The notes: generated by a model not told the origin, from the sequence alone. 7,386 bases of DNA from Terriglobia bacterium (GCA_030036915.1 JASHSC010000326.1:1-7386), one strand, 5' to 3'; numbered from the stretch's first letter, positions 1 to 6,388 are shown. Numbers and translations are program-made.

Positions 1-77
1 TGGCCGGTAGATTCGGCAACTATTTGCTGTGCCCATTGGTTTACGTCCCCAGGTCTTTTGGCGTGCTTTTGCTGCTT

Positions 78-98
78 TGGCATAACCCAAGTATGCCA
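78..98. repeat. 7-bp perfect inverted repeat (possible operator)
   Basis: TGGCATA (78-84) and TATGCCA (92-98) are perfect reverse complements separated by 7 bases, a 21-bp dyad. Its centre lies about 70 bp upstream of the predicted -35 box of the zinc-ribbon gene. The size and symmetry suit a dimeric regulator site. No T-run follows it, so it does not look like an intrinsic terminator. A function is inferred only from symmetry and position. Confidence 0.4.
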
Positions 99-155
99 CA
101 CGCGCTCAGTCTGTCAACGATTGTAAAATCGAAAGTAGCCCACTACCCAGGAGGC

Positions 156-184
156 TTGAGAAGTAGCGCAGGGTGTAATAATAT
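156..184 (+). promoter_or_regulatory. Predicted sigma-70 promoter of the zinc-ribbon gene
   Basis: TTGAGA (156-161, five of six matches to TTGACA) and TAATAT (179-184, four of six matches to TATAAT) are separated by 17 bases, the optimal spacing. Transcription would begin near 191, giving a leader of about 40 nt before the ATG at 233. This is consensus matching only. Confidence 0.5.
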
Positions 185-232
185 GCGTGAGGTGTCATTG
201 TCGGCGAACCACACGTTGTTCGTTTCCAAAGT

Positions 233-952
233 ATGATGACCTGTCCCAATTGCCATGCGGGTGTGCCTGATGAGATGCGCTTCTGCCTTCAGTGTGGCAC
301 GCCGGTGGCCGCGGAGCCGCCACCCGCTCCGCCGGATGTCGAAGCACCCGGACCGATGATGGCTGAGCCTCCCCCCGCCCCGCCCCCGGAATATGTCGAG
401 CCTGCCGCGCCACCACCTGCGAGCGAACCGCAAAAGGGCACGACCACCGTCCCCCTGAAAATCGCCCCAACTCCGGTAGTATCTCCGCGCTCGTGGGCTC
501 CGGTTGAACGGCAACACGGCAGCGGTGAACATGCCGCGGAACTCGACGACGAAACGCTGAAAAGATCTTTTGAGAGACAAGTGACTCAACCGGGAGCCAT
601 CATTTGCCGCTTCTGCAAAGGGCCGCTGGATTTGGACGGAGACTTTTGCGAGCAGTGCGGCGCGCCAGTTTCGGAAGCCGCACCACCCGGCATGGTAAAG
701 CCTAAGCCGCAGCCGGCCGTGCCTCCTCCACCACCCACCCCCGTTGCGTCGGCACCACCGCCACCCCCGCCCGCTTCTGCGCCGCCACGCCCACCTGCAT
801 CCGCCGCTCCTTCCGACCTAAGCAGCTCGGGAACGGCCATTCCATCGAGGACGGTCGCCCGACCCAATCCCACGCGTCCGCCCGCGCCGCCGACGGAAGA
901 ACAGGAATCCGGCCTGATGGGCCGCCTGAAGGGCCTCTTCAAAAAAGGTTAA
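233..952 (+). CDS. Twin zinc-ribbon, proline-rich protein (function unknown)
   Basis: This 239-residue protein has two short zinc ribbons with identical spacing, CX2C-X10-CX2C: Cys4, 7, 18, 21 at the N-terminus and Cys125, 128, 139, 142 in the middle. Both end in a C-x-Q-C-G or E-Q-C-G knuckle, which suggests an internal duplication. Proline/alanine-rich, probably disordered linkers cover about residues 27-65, 155-195 and 208-222. The last 13 residues, GLMGRLKGLFKKG, form a basic and possibly amphipathic tail. No signal peptide or membrane helix is visible, so it is probably cytoplasmic, perhaps peripheral at the membrane through the tail. The ribbons resemble the DUF7577/zinc_ribbon_2 type found at the N-terminus of many bacterial proteins, usually structural or for protein binding. 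ATG 233 is followed at once by a second ATG (236), and the first Cys is residue 4, so the start cannot lie much further downstream. No clear Shine-Dalgarno precedes it. I cannot name a specific function. Confidence 0.85.
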   Translation: MMTCPNCHAGVPDEMRFCLQCGTPVAAEPPPAPPDVEAPGPMMAEPPPAPPPEYVEPAAPPPASEPQKGTTTVPLKIAPTPVVSPRSWAPVERQHGSGEHAAELDDETLKRSFERQVTQPGAIICRFCKGPLDLDGDFCEQCGAPVSEAAPPGMVKPKPQPAVPPPPPTPVASAPPPPPPASAPPRPPASAAPSDLSSSGTAIPSRTVARPNPTRPPAPPTEEQESGLMGRLKGLFKKG

Positions 953-998
953 TAAATCGCGTTCATCCTATCGTAACAATCATCTAACATCCGAGAGG

Positions 999-1004
999 TA
1001 TAAT
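999..1004 (+). promoter_or_regulatory. Consensus -10 box (TATAAT) upstream of the phosphoesterase gene
   Basis: A perfect TATAAT hexamer lies in the 100-bp gap after the zinc-ribbon gene. No good -35 is found at 16-18 bp spacing; the nearest candidate, TAACAA at 974-979, is weak and 19 bp away. Transcription would start near 1011. That leaves only about 6 nt before the GTG at 1017 but about 42 nt before the ATG at 1053, which favours the ATG. Confidence 0.4.
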
Positions 1005-1042
1005 CGTGGGCGAAATGTGAGCGATTTCTCTTGCGCTTGGCT

Positions 1043-1048
1043 GGGGGG
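1043..1048 (+). promoter_or_regulatory. Ribosome binding site that favours the ATG at 1053
   Basis: A GGGGGG run lies 4 bases before ATG 1053 and can pair with the CCUCC core of 16S rRNA with one mismatch or wobble. The in-frame GTG at 1017 has no purine-rich site at proper distance; GAGAGG ends 19 bases earlier. The site also places the start directly before a signal-peptide-like sequence. Confidence 0.5.
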
Positions 1049-1052
1049 ATTT

Positions 1053-3512
1053 ATGTATCTTGAATGGAAAAAATTCTCAAAAGGCGCACTTATTATTGCA
1101 ACAATTTTTCTTTTCCGCGCAGCTCAGTTGTGCCCCGCGGAGCGAAAGGCCACGCTTTTGCCCAATGGATGGAAGATTACACCCGCAGGTAAAAACGTTA
1201 CGCTTTCGGGCGACATGCCTCTGCGCGTGTTGCCTCTAGCCGACGGCCGCACGGCTCTGGTTCTGACCGGCGGTTACCACGACCATGCGCTGAGCATAGT
1301 GGACTTCAATAGTGGCAAAGTTCTTCAAAGCCTTGAGCTGGGGAAGGATTGGGCGGGACTGGCGATCGATTCCTCGGGTTCAACGATTTATGTTTCAGGC
1401 GGCGGGCGCGTGCCTGGCAGTTTCGAGAGGGAACTAGCAAAGACTCCCGTCGACCCAGTGGTTCGCGAATCGCTGACCAAGCCCATTCTGCGCGCGTCTC
1501 TTCAGCGGGACCAGCTCACGCCCTTGCCCGGCCTCGCCATACCGGGTTTGGCGGAAAAAGACCGCTTCATCGCTGGCGTGGCCGTAGCGGGCGATGGCGC
1601 GCTGTTCGCGGTGAACACGCAAGCAGACATAGTTTATAAATTGAATCCCGCGGATGGGTCCGTTGCGGCTTCTGCGAAGGTGGGATACCGCCCCTTCGGT
1701 ATCGCAATTTCGCCCGATTCCCAAACCGTAGCTGTCAGCAACTGGGGAGATCAATCGGTCAGCCTGCTCGATCGCGAGGACCTGAAGGAAACGGCTCGAG
1801 TCTCCGTCGAGGCCCAGCCGAGCGACCTGATTTACGCACCCGATGGGCGCTTGTTTGTCGCCAACGCCGGCTCCAATAGTGTGAGCGTGGTAGCCGACGG
1901 CAAGGTGATTGAGACTATCAAGACCTCGCTTGACCCGCACGATCCCGTGGGCTCCACTCCCAACGCCCTGGCGGTGAGCCCCGACGGAAAATTCCTCTAC
2001 GTTGCCAACGCAGACAACAACGACGTGGCAATGATCAGCATCGCTCAGAAAGCGAACTCCGCCGTGCTGGGTTTCATTCCCACGGGATGGTATCCAAGCG
2101 CGCTCGCGATCACGCCAGATGGAAAAAAGTTGCTCGTGGCCACGGGGAAGGGTCTTAATTCGCGCTCCACCGTGCCGGTGCTGGGAAAATTCCCGCACAC
2201 CGCGCCTGACCCTGCCATGCCCTTCGACTATGTAGGCGACATCCTTACCGGGCATCTCGAAATCATCGATGTGCCACGCCCCAGGGCACTGAAACCCTAC
2301 ACTCAACATGTTCTGGCCAATGTACCCCAGCCTGAGAAATCCTTCTCACCGCAGGACGAAGCTGAAGCGCGCGAGGCGTTCAGCCACATCAAGCACGTGG
2401 TCTACATCATCCGCGAAAACCGAACTTATGATCAGGTCTTCGGCGACATCGGCAAGGGAAACAGTGATCCCAAGCTTGTCCTTTTCGGCAAGGATGTGAC
2501 GCCCAACGCCCACGCCCTGGCGAATCAAACGGTGATCTTCGATAACCTCTATGTCAACGGAGAGGTTTCCGAAGACGGCCACCAGTGGTCCAACGCCGCA
2601 TATGCGACGAATTTTACGGAGAAGGCGTGGCCGATGAGCTACGGCGGCCGGGGCGAGCCTGAAGCTGACGAGCGGCTCACCGCCTCGCCCGCCGGATATC
2701 TGTGGGACAACTGCCGCAAGCACGGCGTCACCTACTACAGCTACGGCGAGTTCGCCAGCTTCCGCGCCGGTCCCGATCAGGCCCCCGTCTATCACGGAGT
2801 GAAGGGCCTGCGCGATCACTTTTGCCCGAATTGGCCCGCCGGCCTGGGCCCGCGCGACACCAGCCGCGCCCAAATCTTCATTGATGATCTCCACCGCGCC
2901 GAGCAGACCGGCAATTGGTATCAGTTTATGGTCATGACCCTGCCGGAGGACCACACCCACGGCCTCTCCGCGGGCGCGTTCACGCCCAAAGCCGCCGTGG
3001 GCTCAAACGATCTGGCGCTGGGGCGGATGGTGGACGCCATCAGCCACTCGCAATTCTGGCCCGAGACGGCGATTTTCGTGATTGAAGACGACGCGCAAAA
3101 CGGCCCCGACCACATCGATTGCCACCGCACCGTGGGCCTGGTCATTTCGCCCTACACGCGCGAGGGAGTTGTGGACGGCACGCACTACACCACCGCCTCC
3201 ATGGTGCGAACGATTGAACTGATTCTCGGCTTGCCCACCATGACCCAATACGATCGAGCCGCTGCGCCCATGTTCCACTCGTTCCAGCCCCACGCAGACC
3301 TGTGGGCCTATGAAACTCGTATGCCGCAAACCGACCTTGAAGCCAAGAACCCAGCGACGGGGCCGGGCGCCGAAGCCTCCGCCAATCTCGATTTTTCCGA
3401 TGTCGACCGCGCCGACCCCGACGCGCTGAATAAAATCTTGTGGGATGCCCTTCGCCCCGGCGAGCCCATGCCCGCCCCCGTCCATAGCGCGACGTTTTTA
3501 GCAGGAAAATAA
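1053..3512 (+). CDS. Exported YncE-type beta-propeller fused to AcpA/phospholipase C-like phosphoesterase
   Basis: Counted from ATG 1053 this is an 819-residue protein; the same frame opens at GTG 1017, which would add 12 residues. Residues 1-29 look like a Sec signal peptide: basic MYLEWKKFSK, a hydrophobic stretch GALIIATIFLF, and a possible cut after CPA. No lipobox is present, so the product is probably periplasmic or secreted. About residues 30-380 carry repeated beta-propeller blades with SPDG-x-x-x-VAN signatures (SPDGKFLYVANADNNDV, APDGRLFVANAGSNSV), as in YncE/surface-layer propellers. From about residue 445 a phosphoesterase domain (PF04185 type) follows: HIKHVVYIIRENRTYDQVFG with metal-ligand candidates Glu455-Asn456, then EDGHQWS (507-513), PEDHTH (His634, His636), and EDDAQNGPDHIDCHR (678-692) with the paired Asp679-Asp680. 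In Francisella AcpA equivalent Glu-Asn and Asp-Asp pairs bind the metal. The length and domain order match proteins annotated as bifunctional YncE/alkaline phosphatase family. The natural phosphoester or phospholipid substrate cannot be read from sequence. The gene seems monocistronic. Confidence 0.9.
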   Translation: MYLEWKKFSKGALIIATIFLFRAAQLCPAERKATLLPNGWKITPAGKNVTLSGDMPLRVLPLADGRTALVLTGGYHDHALSIVDFNSGKVLQSLELGKDWAGLAIDSSGSTIYVSGGGRVPGSFERELAKTPVDPVVRESLTKPILRASLQRDQLTPLPGLAIPGLAEKDRFIAGVAVAGDGALFAVNTQADIVYKLNPADGSVAASAKVGYRPFGIAISPDSQTVAVSNWGDQSVSLLDREDLKETARVSVEAQPSDLIYAPDGRLFVANAGSNSVSVVADGKVIETIKTSLDPHDPVGSTPNALAVSPDGKFLYVANADNNDVAMISIAQKANSAVLGFIPTGWYPSALAITPDGKKLLVATGKGLNSRSTVPVLGKFPHTAPDPAMPFDYVGDILTGHLEIIDVPRPRALKPYTQHVLANVPQPEKSFSPQDEAEAREAFSHIKHVVYIIRENRTYDQVFGDIGKGNSDPKLVLFGKDVTPNAHALANQTVIFDNLYVNGEVSEDGHQWSNAAYATNFTEKAWPMSYGGRGEPEADERLTASPAGYLWDNCRKHGVTYYSYGEFASFRAGPDQAPVYHGVKGLRDHFCPNWPAGLGPRDTSRAQIFIDDLHRAEQTGNWYQFMVMTLPEDHTHGLSAGAFTPKAAVGSNDLALGRMVDAISHSQFWPETAIFVIEDDAQNGPDHIDCHRTVGLVISPYTREGVVDGTHYTTASMVRTIELILGLPTMTQYDRAAAPMFHSFQPHADLWAYETRMPQTDLEAKNPATGPGAEASANLDFSDVDRADPDALNKILWDALRPGEPMPAPVHSATFLAGK

Positions 3513-3523
3513 AATAATCATTA

Positions 3524-3558
3524 GATTTGTTTGCAAATCCCACCGACTGCTGTATAGT
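3524..3558 (+). promoter_or_regulatory. Predicted promoter of the radical SAM gene, with a hairpin over its -35
   Basis: TTGCAA (3531-3536, four of six matches) and TATAGT (3553-3558, five of six matches) are spaced by 16 bases. A perfect 6-bp inverted repeat, GATTTG (3524-3529) and CAAATC (3534-3539) with a TTTG loop, overlaps the -35. It begins 12 bases after the upstream stop codon. The dyad could be an operator or a weak transcript end for the phosphoesterase gene, but no T-run follows. Transcription from here would give a leader of about 220 nt. Confidence 0.4.
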
Positions 3559-3676
3559 TTTGCCTGGCCGGAAGATAAAGCCGACGATAGCGGCAAGCGA
3601 ACTATCCTCTACTTCAACTTCAAGTAATTTTCCTGGCGATTTTGAGCCTAGGAATTATTGCGTGGCGACCGGCCAA

Positions 3677-3770
3677 TGGGATCTCCGTTTCTGGATGCGG
3701 ATGCACCACGGCAGGGAACTGAATTCGGCGTCTGCTTCCTCTTTGACGGCTGCCTCGGCGGGAGATCCCA
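3677..3770 (+). repeat. 10-bp perfect inverted repeat enclosing a 74-nt loop in the radical SAM leader
   Basis: TGGGATCTCC (3677-3686) and GGAGATCCCA (3761-3770) are exact reverse complements. The right arm ends 3 bases before the AAAGGA ribosome binding site (3774-3779) of the gene starting at 3786. Inside the loop a further 5-bp pair, GGCAG (3710-3714) with CTGCC (3750-3754), could stack as an inner stem. In RNA this would form a closed leader structure abutting the ribosome binding site. A cis-regulatory role is inferred from position. It matches no riboswitch consensus I recognise. Confidence 0.45.
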
Positions 3771-3785
3771 GCGAAAGGACCGAGT

Positions 3786-5444
3786 ATGGTTCCCGCAGTA
3801 AATGATCGACAACCCGGTGGCGAGCCCGGTCCAGAGGATGATTCGCAATCATTCGCTCCTCTCGGCAAGAGGATCAAGGCCCTCCTGGTCTGGCCCAAAA
3901 TTCCCAATTCCTTCTGGGGTTTCAGAGGAATGCTGGAGCTCCTTTCTGAAAAGGTGGTGATGCCGCCGCTGGGACTTATCACAGTCGCCTCTTTGTGTCC
4001 CGCGGACTGGACTTTGCGCCTGGTGGATGAGGGGTTGGAGGACCTGACGGACGATGACCTCCATTGGGCTGACCTAGTGATGGTGGGAGGTATGGAAGTT
4101 CAAAAGGAGGGCATCCGCGACGCACTGGTCCGTGCTCGTCGACTGGGCCGGCGAACCATTGTGGGCGGCCCTTACGCCAGCAGCCAGCCGCAGCGGATGC
4201 TCGCCCTTGCCGATCACGTGGTGGTGGGCGAACCTGACGAAGTATTCGGCCAAATCGCCGCGGCGCTGGAATCCGGCACGGCCAAGCGGCTCTACGAGAT
4301 CACCGACAAGCCAGACGTTACGCGTACGCCGATTCCACGGTTCGACCTGCTGAGATTGAAGGACTATGCCTCAATGTCGATTCAGTTCTCCCGCGGCTGT
4401 CCGTTTCAATGCGAATTTTGCGACATCATTGTCCTCTACGGCCGCAAGCCCCGCACCAAATTGCCCCAGCAGGTGATGGCGGAATTAGACGCGCTCCTGC
4501 GCCTGGGATGGATGAAGCAGATCTTTATCGTGGATGACAACTTCATCGGCAACCACCAGCGGGCGTTGGAACTGTGCTTGGAACTGGAAAAATGGCAGCA
4601 GGCGCATGGCTTCCCGGTGGTGTTTTATACCGAGGCTTCCATGGATCTCGCCCGCAAGACGGCTCTGATGGAGGCGATGGTGCGCGCCAACTTCTTCCAT
4701 GTTTTTCTGGGGATTGAAAGTCCCTCGCGCGAAGCCCTGGCGGAAACCCACAAGTTCCAGAATCTGGCCACCGACCCGGTAAGTTGTATCGACATTATTC
4801 ACGAAAAGGGGCTGTGGGTTACGGGAGGATTCATCGTGGGGTTCGACTCCGATGGGGAGGACATCTTTGACCGCCAGATTGAATTCATTGAGCGCACCGC
4901 CATCCCGTGGGCGCTCCTGAATTCACTGCATGCCATGCCGCACACGGCCCTCTATGCGCGCATGCAAAAGGAAGGCCGCCTGCTGGAAGACGCTCTGCAC
5001 TCGAGTGGTGACGCTAATCCCCCCAACTTTCGCACCAAACTGTCCCCGACAGTTCTGCTGCGCGGCCAGGCCAAAACCCTCACGGCCATTTACGAGCCCA
5101 AGAGTTTCTACGAGCGCGCCTGGCGCTCCATGGAGCGTTGGAGCATTAAAAGAAACCAGCGCGCCGCTCGCCAGCCGGGTCCCGTCGCCATCGCCGCCAT
5201 TCTGCTGCGCTCGGTCTGGCGCCAGGGAATCAAATCCAATTATCGCGCGGCGTATTGGAAATATGCGCTGCGGATTGCCACTCACTTCGCCTTCAACCCC
5301 GCCAAAATCTGGATGGCCGCAACCATCATGATCTCCGGCCATCACTTCATCCCCTATTCCCGAGAGGTCATTGGGAAAATCGGGCGCCAAATCGAGAGAA
5401 CCGAGACACCGCAGGAGTTGGTGGCTGTCCCCGTGGCCGAATAG
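3786..5444 (+). CDS. B12-binding-domain radical SAM protein, DUF4070/HpnP-like family
   Basis: The 552-residue protein has an N-terminal cobalamin-binding-like domain (about residues 29-160: KALLVWPKIPNSFWGF, MPPLGLITVASL, IVGGPYAS, VVVGEPDEV). A radical SAM domain (about 195-400) carries the 4Fe-4S motif CPFQCEFC with Cys205, Cys209 and Cys212, then DIIVLYGRKPRTK, FIVDDNFIGN (247-256), FYTEAS (280-285), LGIESP (308-313) and GGFIVGFDSD (347-356). A DUF4070-type C-terminal region completes it. The length and these motifs match the superfamily that includes hopanoid C-2 methylase HpnP, in which cobalamin and SAM are used to methylate an unactivated carbon. Many members have unknown substrates, and no hopanoid gene such as shc or hpnH is beside it, so I assign the family but not the reaction. 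ATG 3786 is preceded by AAAGGA at 6-base spacing. The first 28 residues are a hydrophilic extension. Flanking promoters suggest a single-gene unit. Confidence 0.9.
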   Translation: MVPAVNDRQPGGEPGPEDDSQSFAPLGKRIKALLVWPKIPNSFWGFRGMLELLSEKVVMPPLGLITVASLCPADWTLRLVDEGLEDLTDDDLHWADLVMVGGMEVQKEGIRDALVRARRLGRRTIVGGPYASSQPQRMLALADHVVVGEPDEVFGQIAAALESGTAKRLYEITDKPDVTRTPIPRFDLLRLKDYASMSIQFSRGCPFQCEFCDIIVLYGRKPRTKLPQQVMAELDALLRLGWMKQIFIVDDNFIGNHQRALELCLELEKWQQAHGFPVVFYTEASMDLARKTALMEAMVRANFFHVFLGIESPSREALAETHKFQNLATDPVSCIDIIHEKGLWVTGGFIVGFDSDGEDIFDRQIEFIERTAIPWALLNSLHAMPHTALYARMQKEGRLLEDALHSSGDANPPNFRTKLSPTVLLRGQAKTLTAIYEPKSFYERAWRSMERWSIKRNQRAARQPGPVAIAAILLRSVWRQGIKSNYRAAYWKYALRIATHFAFNPAKIWMAATIMISGHHFIPYSREVIGKIGRQIERTETPQELVAVPVAE

Positions 5445-5456
5445 CAGCTAGCCACG
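5432..5456 (+). terminator. Stem-loop over the radical SAM stop codon (weak terminator candidate)
   Basis: CGTGGC (5432-5437) pairs perfectly with GCCACG (5451-5456) around a 13-nt loop that itself contains the dyad TAGC-A-GCTA. The stop codon lies inside the loop. No T-run follows, so intrinsic termination is doubtful. It may only protect the 3' end or be chance. Confidence 0.2.
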
Positions 5457-5512
5457 CCCATCGTCGTTCTGACCATCAACTTTCCTTGGTCTGAATGATA
5501 TCGGGCCTAATT

Positions 5513-5531
5513 GCCAAGTTGCCGCCAAGTT
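5513..5531. repeat. Direct repeat with 11-bp period next to the peroxiredoxin promoter
   Basis: GCCAAGTT occurs twice (5513-5520 and 5524-5531), separated by GCC. The period of 11 bp is about one helical turn, and the second copy ends 4 bp before the -35 box. This geometry fits two molecules of a regulator bound on the same DNA face. The regulator cannot be named; the repeat does not resemble an OxyR or Fur/PerR box I recognise. Confidence 0.45.
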
Positions 5532-5535
5532 ACCC

Positions 5536-5563
5536 TTGACTGCGCGGGGTGGTCTGCTAAACT
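5536..5563 (+). promoter_or_regulatory. Predicted extended -10 sigma-70 promoter of the peroxiredoxin gene
   Basis: TTGACT (5536-5541, five of six matches) and TAAACT (5558-5563, four of six matches) are spaced by 16 bases. The -10 is preceded by TGC (5555-5557), an extended -10 TGn element. Transcription would begin near 5570 and give a leader of about 130 nt. This is the strongest promoter match in the window. Confidence 0.6.
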
Positions 5564-5586
5564 GAGGCATTCTTTTGAGCTCCCAG

Positions 5587-5601
5587 CGCACACACTGTGC
5601 G
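5587..5601 (+). repeat. Short perfect hairpin in the peroxiredoxin leader
   Basis: CGCACA (5587-5592) and TGTGCG (5596-5601) form a 6-bp stem with a 3-nt loop, about 17 nt downstream of the predicted transcription start. It could stabilise the 5' end of the mRNA or be an operator dyad. No T-run follows, so it is not a terminator. Confidence 0.3.
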
Positions 5602-5702
5602 AAAGAGCCCGCTGTTAAAGGCACGGAATCTGTCGAGGAAAAGAACCCACTCCTTGCCCTACGGCCTGAAGATTTTTCAAAGCCAGTTGTGAGGAGCAAA
5701 CC

Positions 5703-6362
5703 ATGTCACTACGCATCAATGATGTGGCCCCGGACTTCGTCGCCGAAACGACGCAGGGAACCGTCAAATTCCACGAATGGATTGGAGATGGTTGGGCCAT
5801 TCTGTTTTCGCACCCCAAGGACTTCACGCCCGTGTGCACCACCGAACTTGGCTACATGGCAGGTCTGCAGCCGGAATTTGCCAAGCGCAACTGCAAGATC
5901 ATCGGCCTCAGCGTTGACCCCGTGACCCAACACGGCAAGTGGGCGGTGGACATTGAGGAAACGCAAGGCCACAAGGTGAATTATCCGATGATCGGCGATC
6001 CGCAGCTTAAGATCGCCAAGCTTTATGACATGCTGCCCGCCGATGCCGGCGAAACATCTGAGGGCCGCACGCCCGCCAACAATGCCACCGTGCGCACCGT
6101 CTTTGTGATCGGCCCGGACAAGAAAATCAAGCTGATGCTCGTTTATCCCATGAGCACAGGCCGCAACTTTGATGAAGTGCTACGCGTTCTCGATTCCATT
6201 CAGCTCACCAGCAAGCACAACGTCTCCACGCCCGTGAACTGGAAGCAAGGGCAGGACGTCATCATCTCGGGCTCGGTTACGGACGAAGCGGCGAAAAAGA
6301 TATATCCCGGCGGTTGGAAGGCGCCCCGGCCCTATATCCGGATTGTCCCCCAGCCCAGGTAG
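5703..6362 (+). CDS. 1-Cys peroxiredoxin, Prx6 type
   Basis: This 219-residue thiol peroxidase reduces hydrogen peroxide and organic hydroperoxides in the cytoplasm. The thioredoxin-fold AhpC/TSA domain covers about residues 1-150. It holds the active-site segment SHPKDFTPVCTTE with peroxidatic Cys45, Thr42, Pro38 and His37; His in that place is typical of Prx6. Arg131 in VRTVFVIG is the conserved active-site Arg. The C-terminal 1-cysPrx_C domain is present (TPVNWKQGQDVII to the end GGWKAPRPYIRIVPQPR). The length is normal for the subfamily. The only other cysteine, Cys64, is not in the resolving position of a 2-Cys enzyme, so an outside thiol reductant is expected. The start has a strong GAGGAG site (5691-5696) at 6-base spacing. 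It has its own promoter and no cotranscribed reductase or OxyR gene is visible. Family confidence is very high. Confidence 0.96.
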   Translation: MSLRINDVAPDFVAETTQGTVKFHEWIGDGWAILFSHPKDFTPVCTTELGYMAGLQPEFAKRNCKIIGLSVDPVTQHGKWAVDIEETQGHKVNYPMIGDPQLKIAKLYDMLPADAGETSEGRTPANNATVRTVFVIGPDKKIKLMLVYPMSTGRNFDEVLRVLDSIQLTSKHNVSTPVNWKQGQDVIISGSVTDEAAKKIYPGGWKAPRPYIRIVPQPR

Positions 6363-6371
6363 ACGCCGCGA

Positions 6372-6388
6372 TTTGGCAAGGAGCCAAG
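6372..6388 (+). terminator. Small stem-loop after the peroxiredoxin gene (weak terminator candidate)
   Basis: TTGGC (6373-6377) and GCCAA (6383-6387) flank a 5-nt loop, with a possible extra U-G pair at the base. It lies about 10 bases after the stop. The sequence after it is not T-rich, so rho-independent termination is weakly supported. Confidence 0.2.

Noticed and set aside
59..73. Sigma-54-like sequence TGGCGTG followed by TTTTGCT
   Set aside because: The GG and GC dinucleotides are separated by 9 bases, not the required 10; sigma-54 promoters tolerate little spacing change.
3..236. Frame open across the whole left end into the zinc-ribbon gene
   Set aside because: The translation has no recognisable domain, no ribosome binding site, and overlaps the predicted promoter and the start of a real gene. 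It could be the tail of an off-window gene but nothing supports that.
1434..2309. 291-codon open frame on the minus strand inside the beta-propeller region
   Set aside because: It is antisense to a gene with clear domain content, shows no motif, and is explained by the GC-rich codon pattern of the plus-strand gene.
3565..3785. Cobalamin or SAM riboswitch in the radical SAM leader
   Set aside because: Expected because of the gene's cofactors, but I find no B12-box-like core and no SAM-I type multi-stem pattern. Only the long-range inverted repeat is supported.
3527..3805. 92-codon plus-strand frame in the gap before the radical SAM gene
   Set aside because: Low-complexity Ser/Ala-rich product with no motif or ribosome binding site, overlapping the predicted promoter, the inverted-repeat leader and the next start codon.
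5575..5925. 116-codon frame overlapping the peroxiredoxin start
   Set aside because: Out of frame with the clear peroxiredoxin gene, no domain, and a poor start context.
233..6362. A single operon or new multi-gene defence or stress system
   Set aside because: The gaps are 64-273 bp with separate promoter-like sequences, the functions do not link, and there is no toxin, nuclease, transposase or reverse transcriptase signature.
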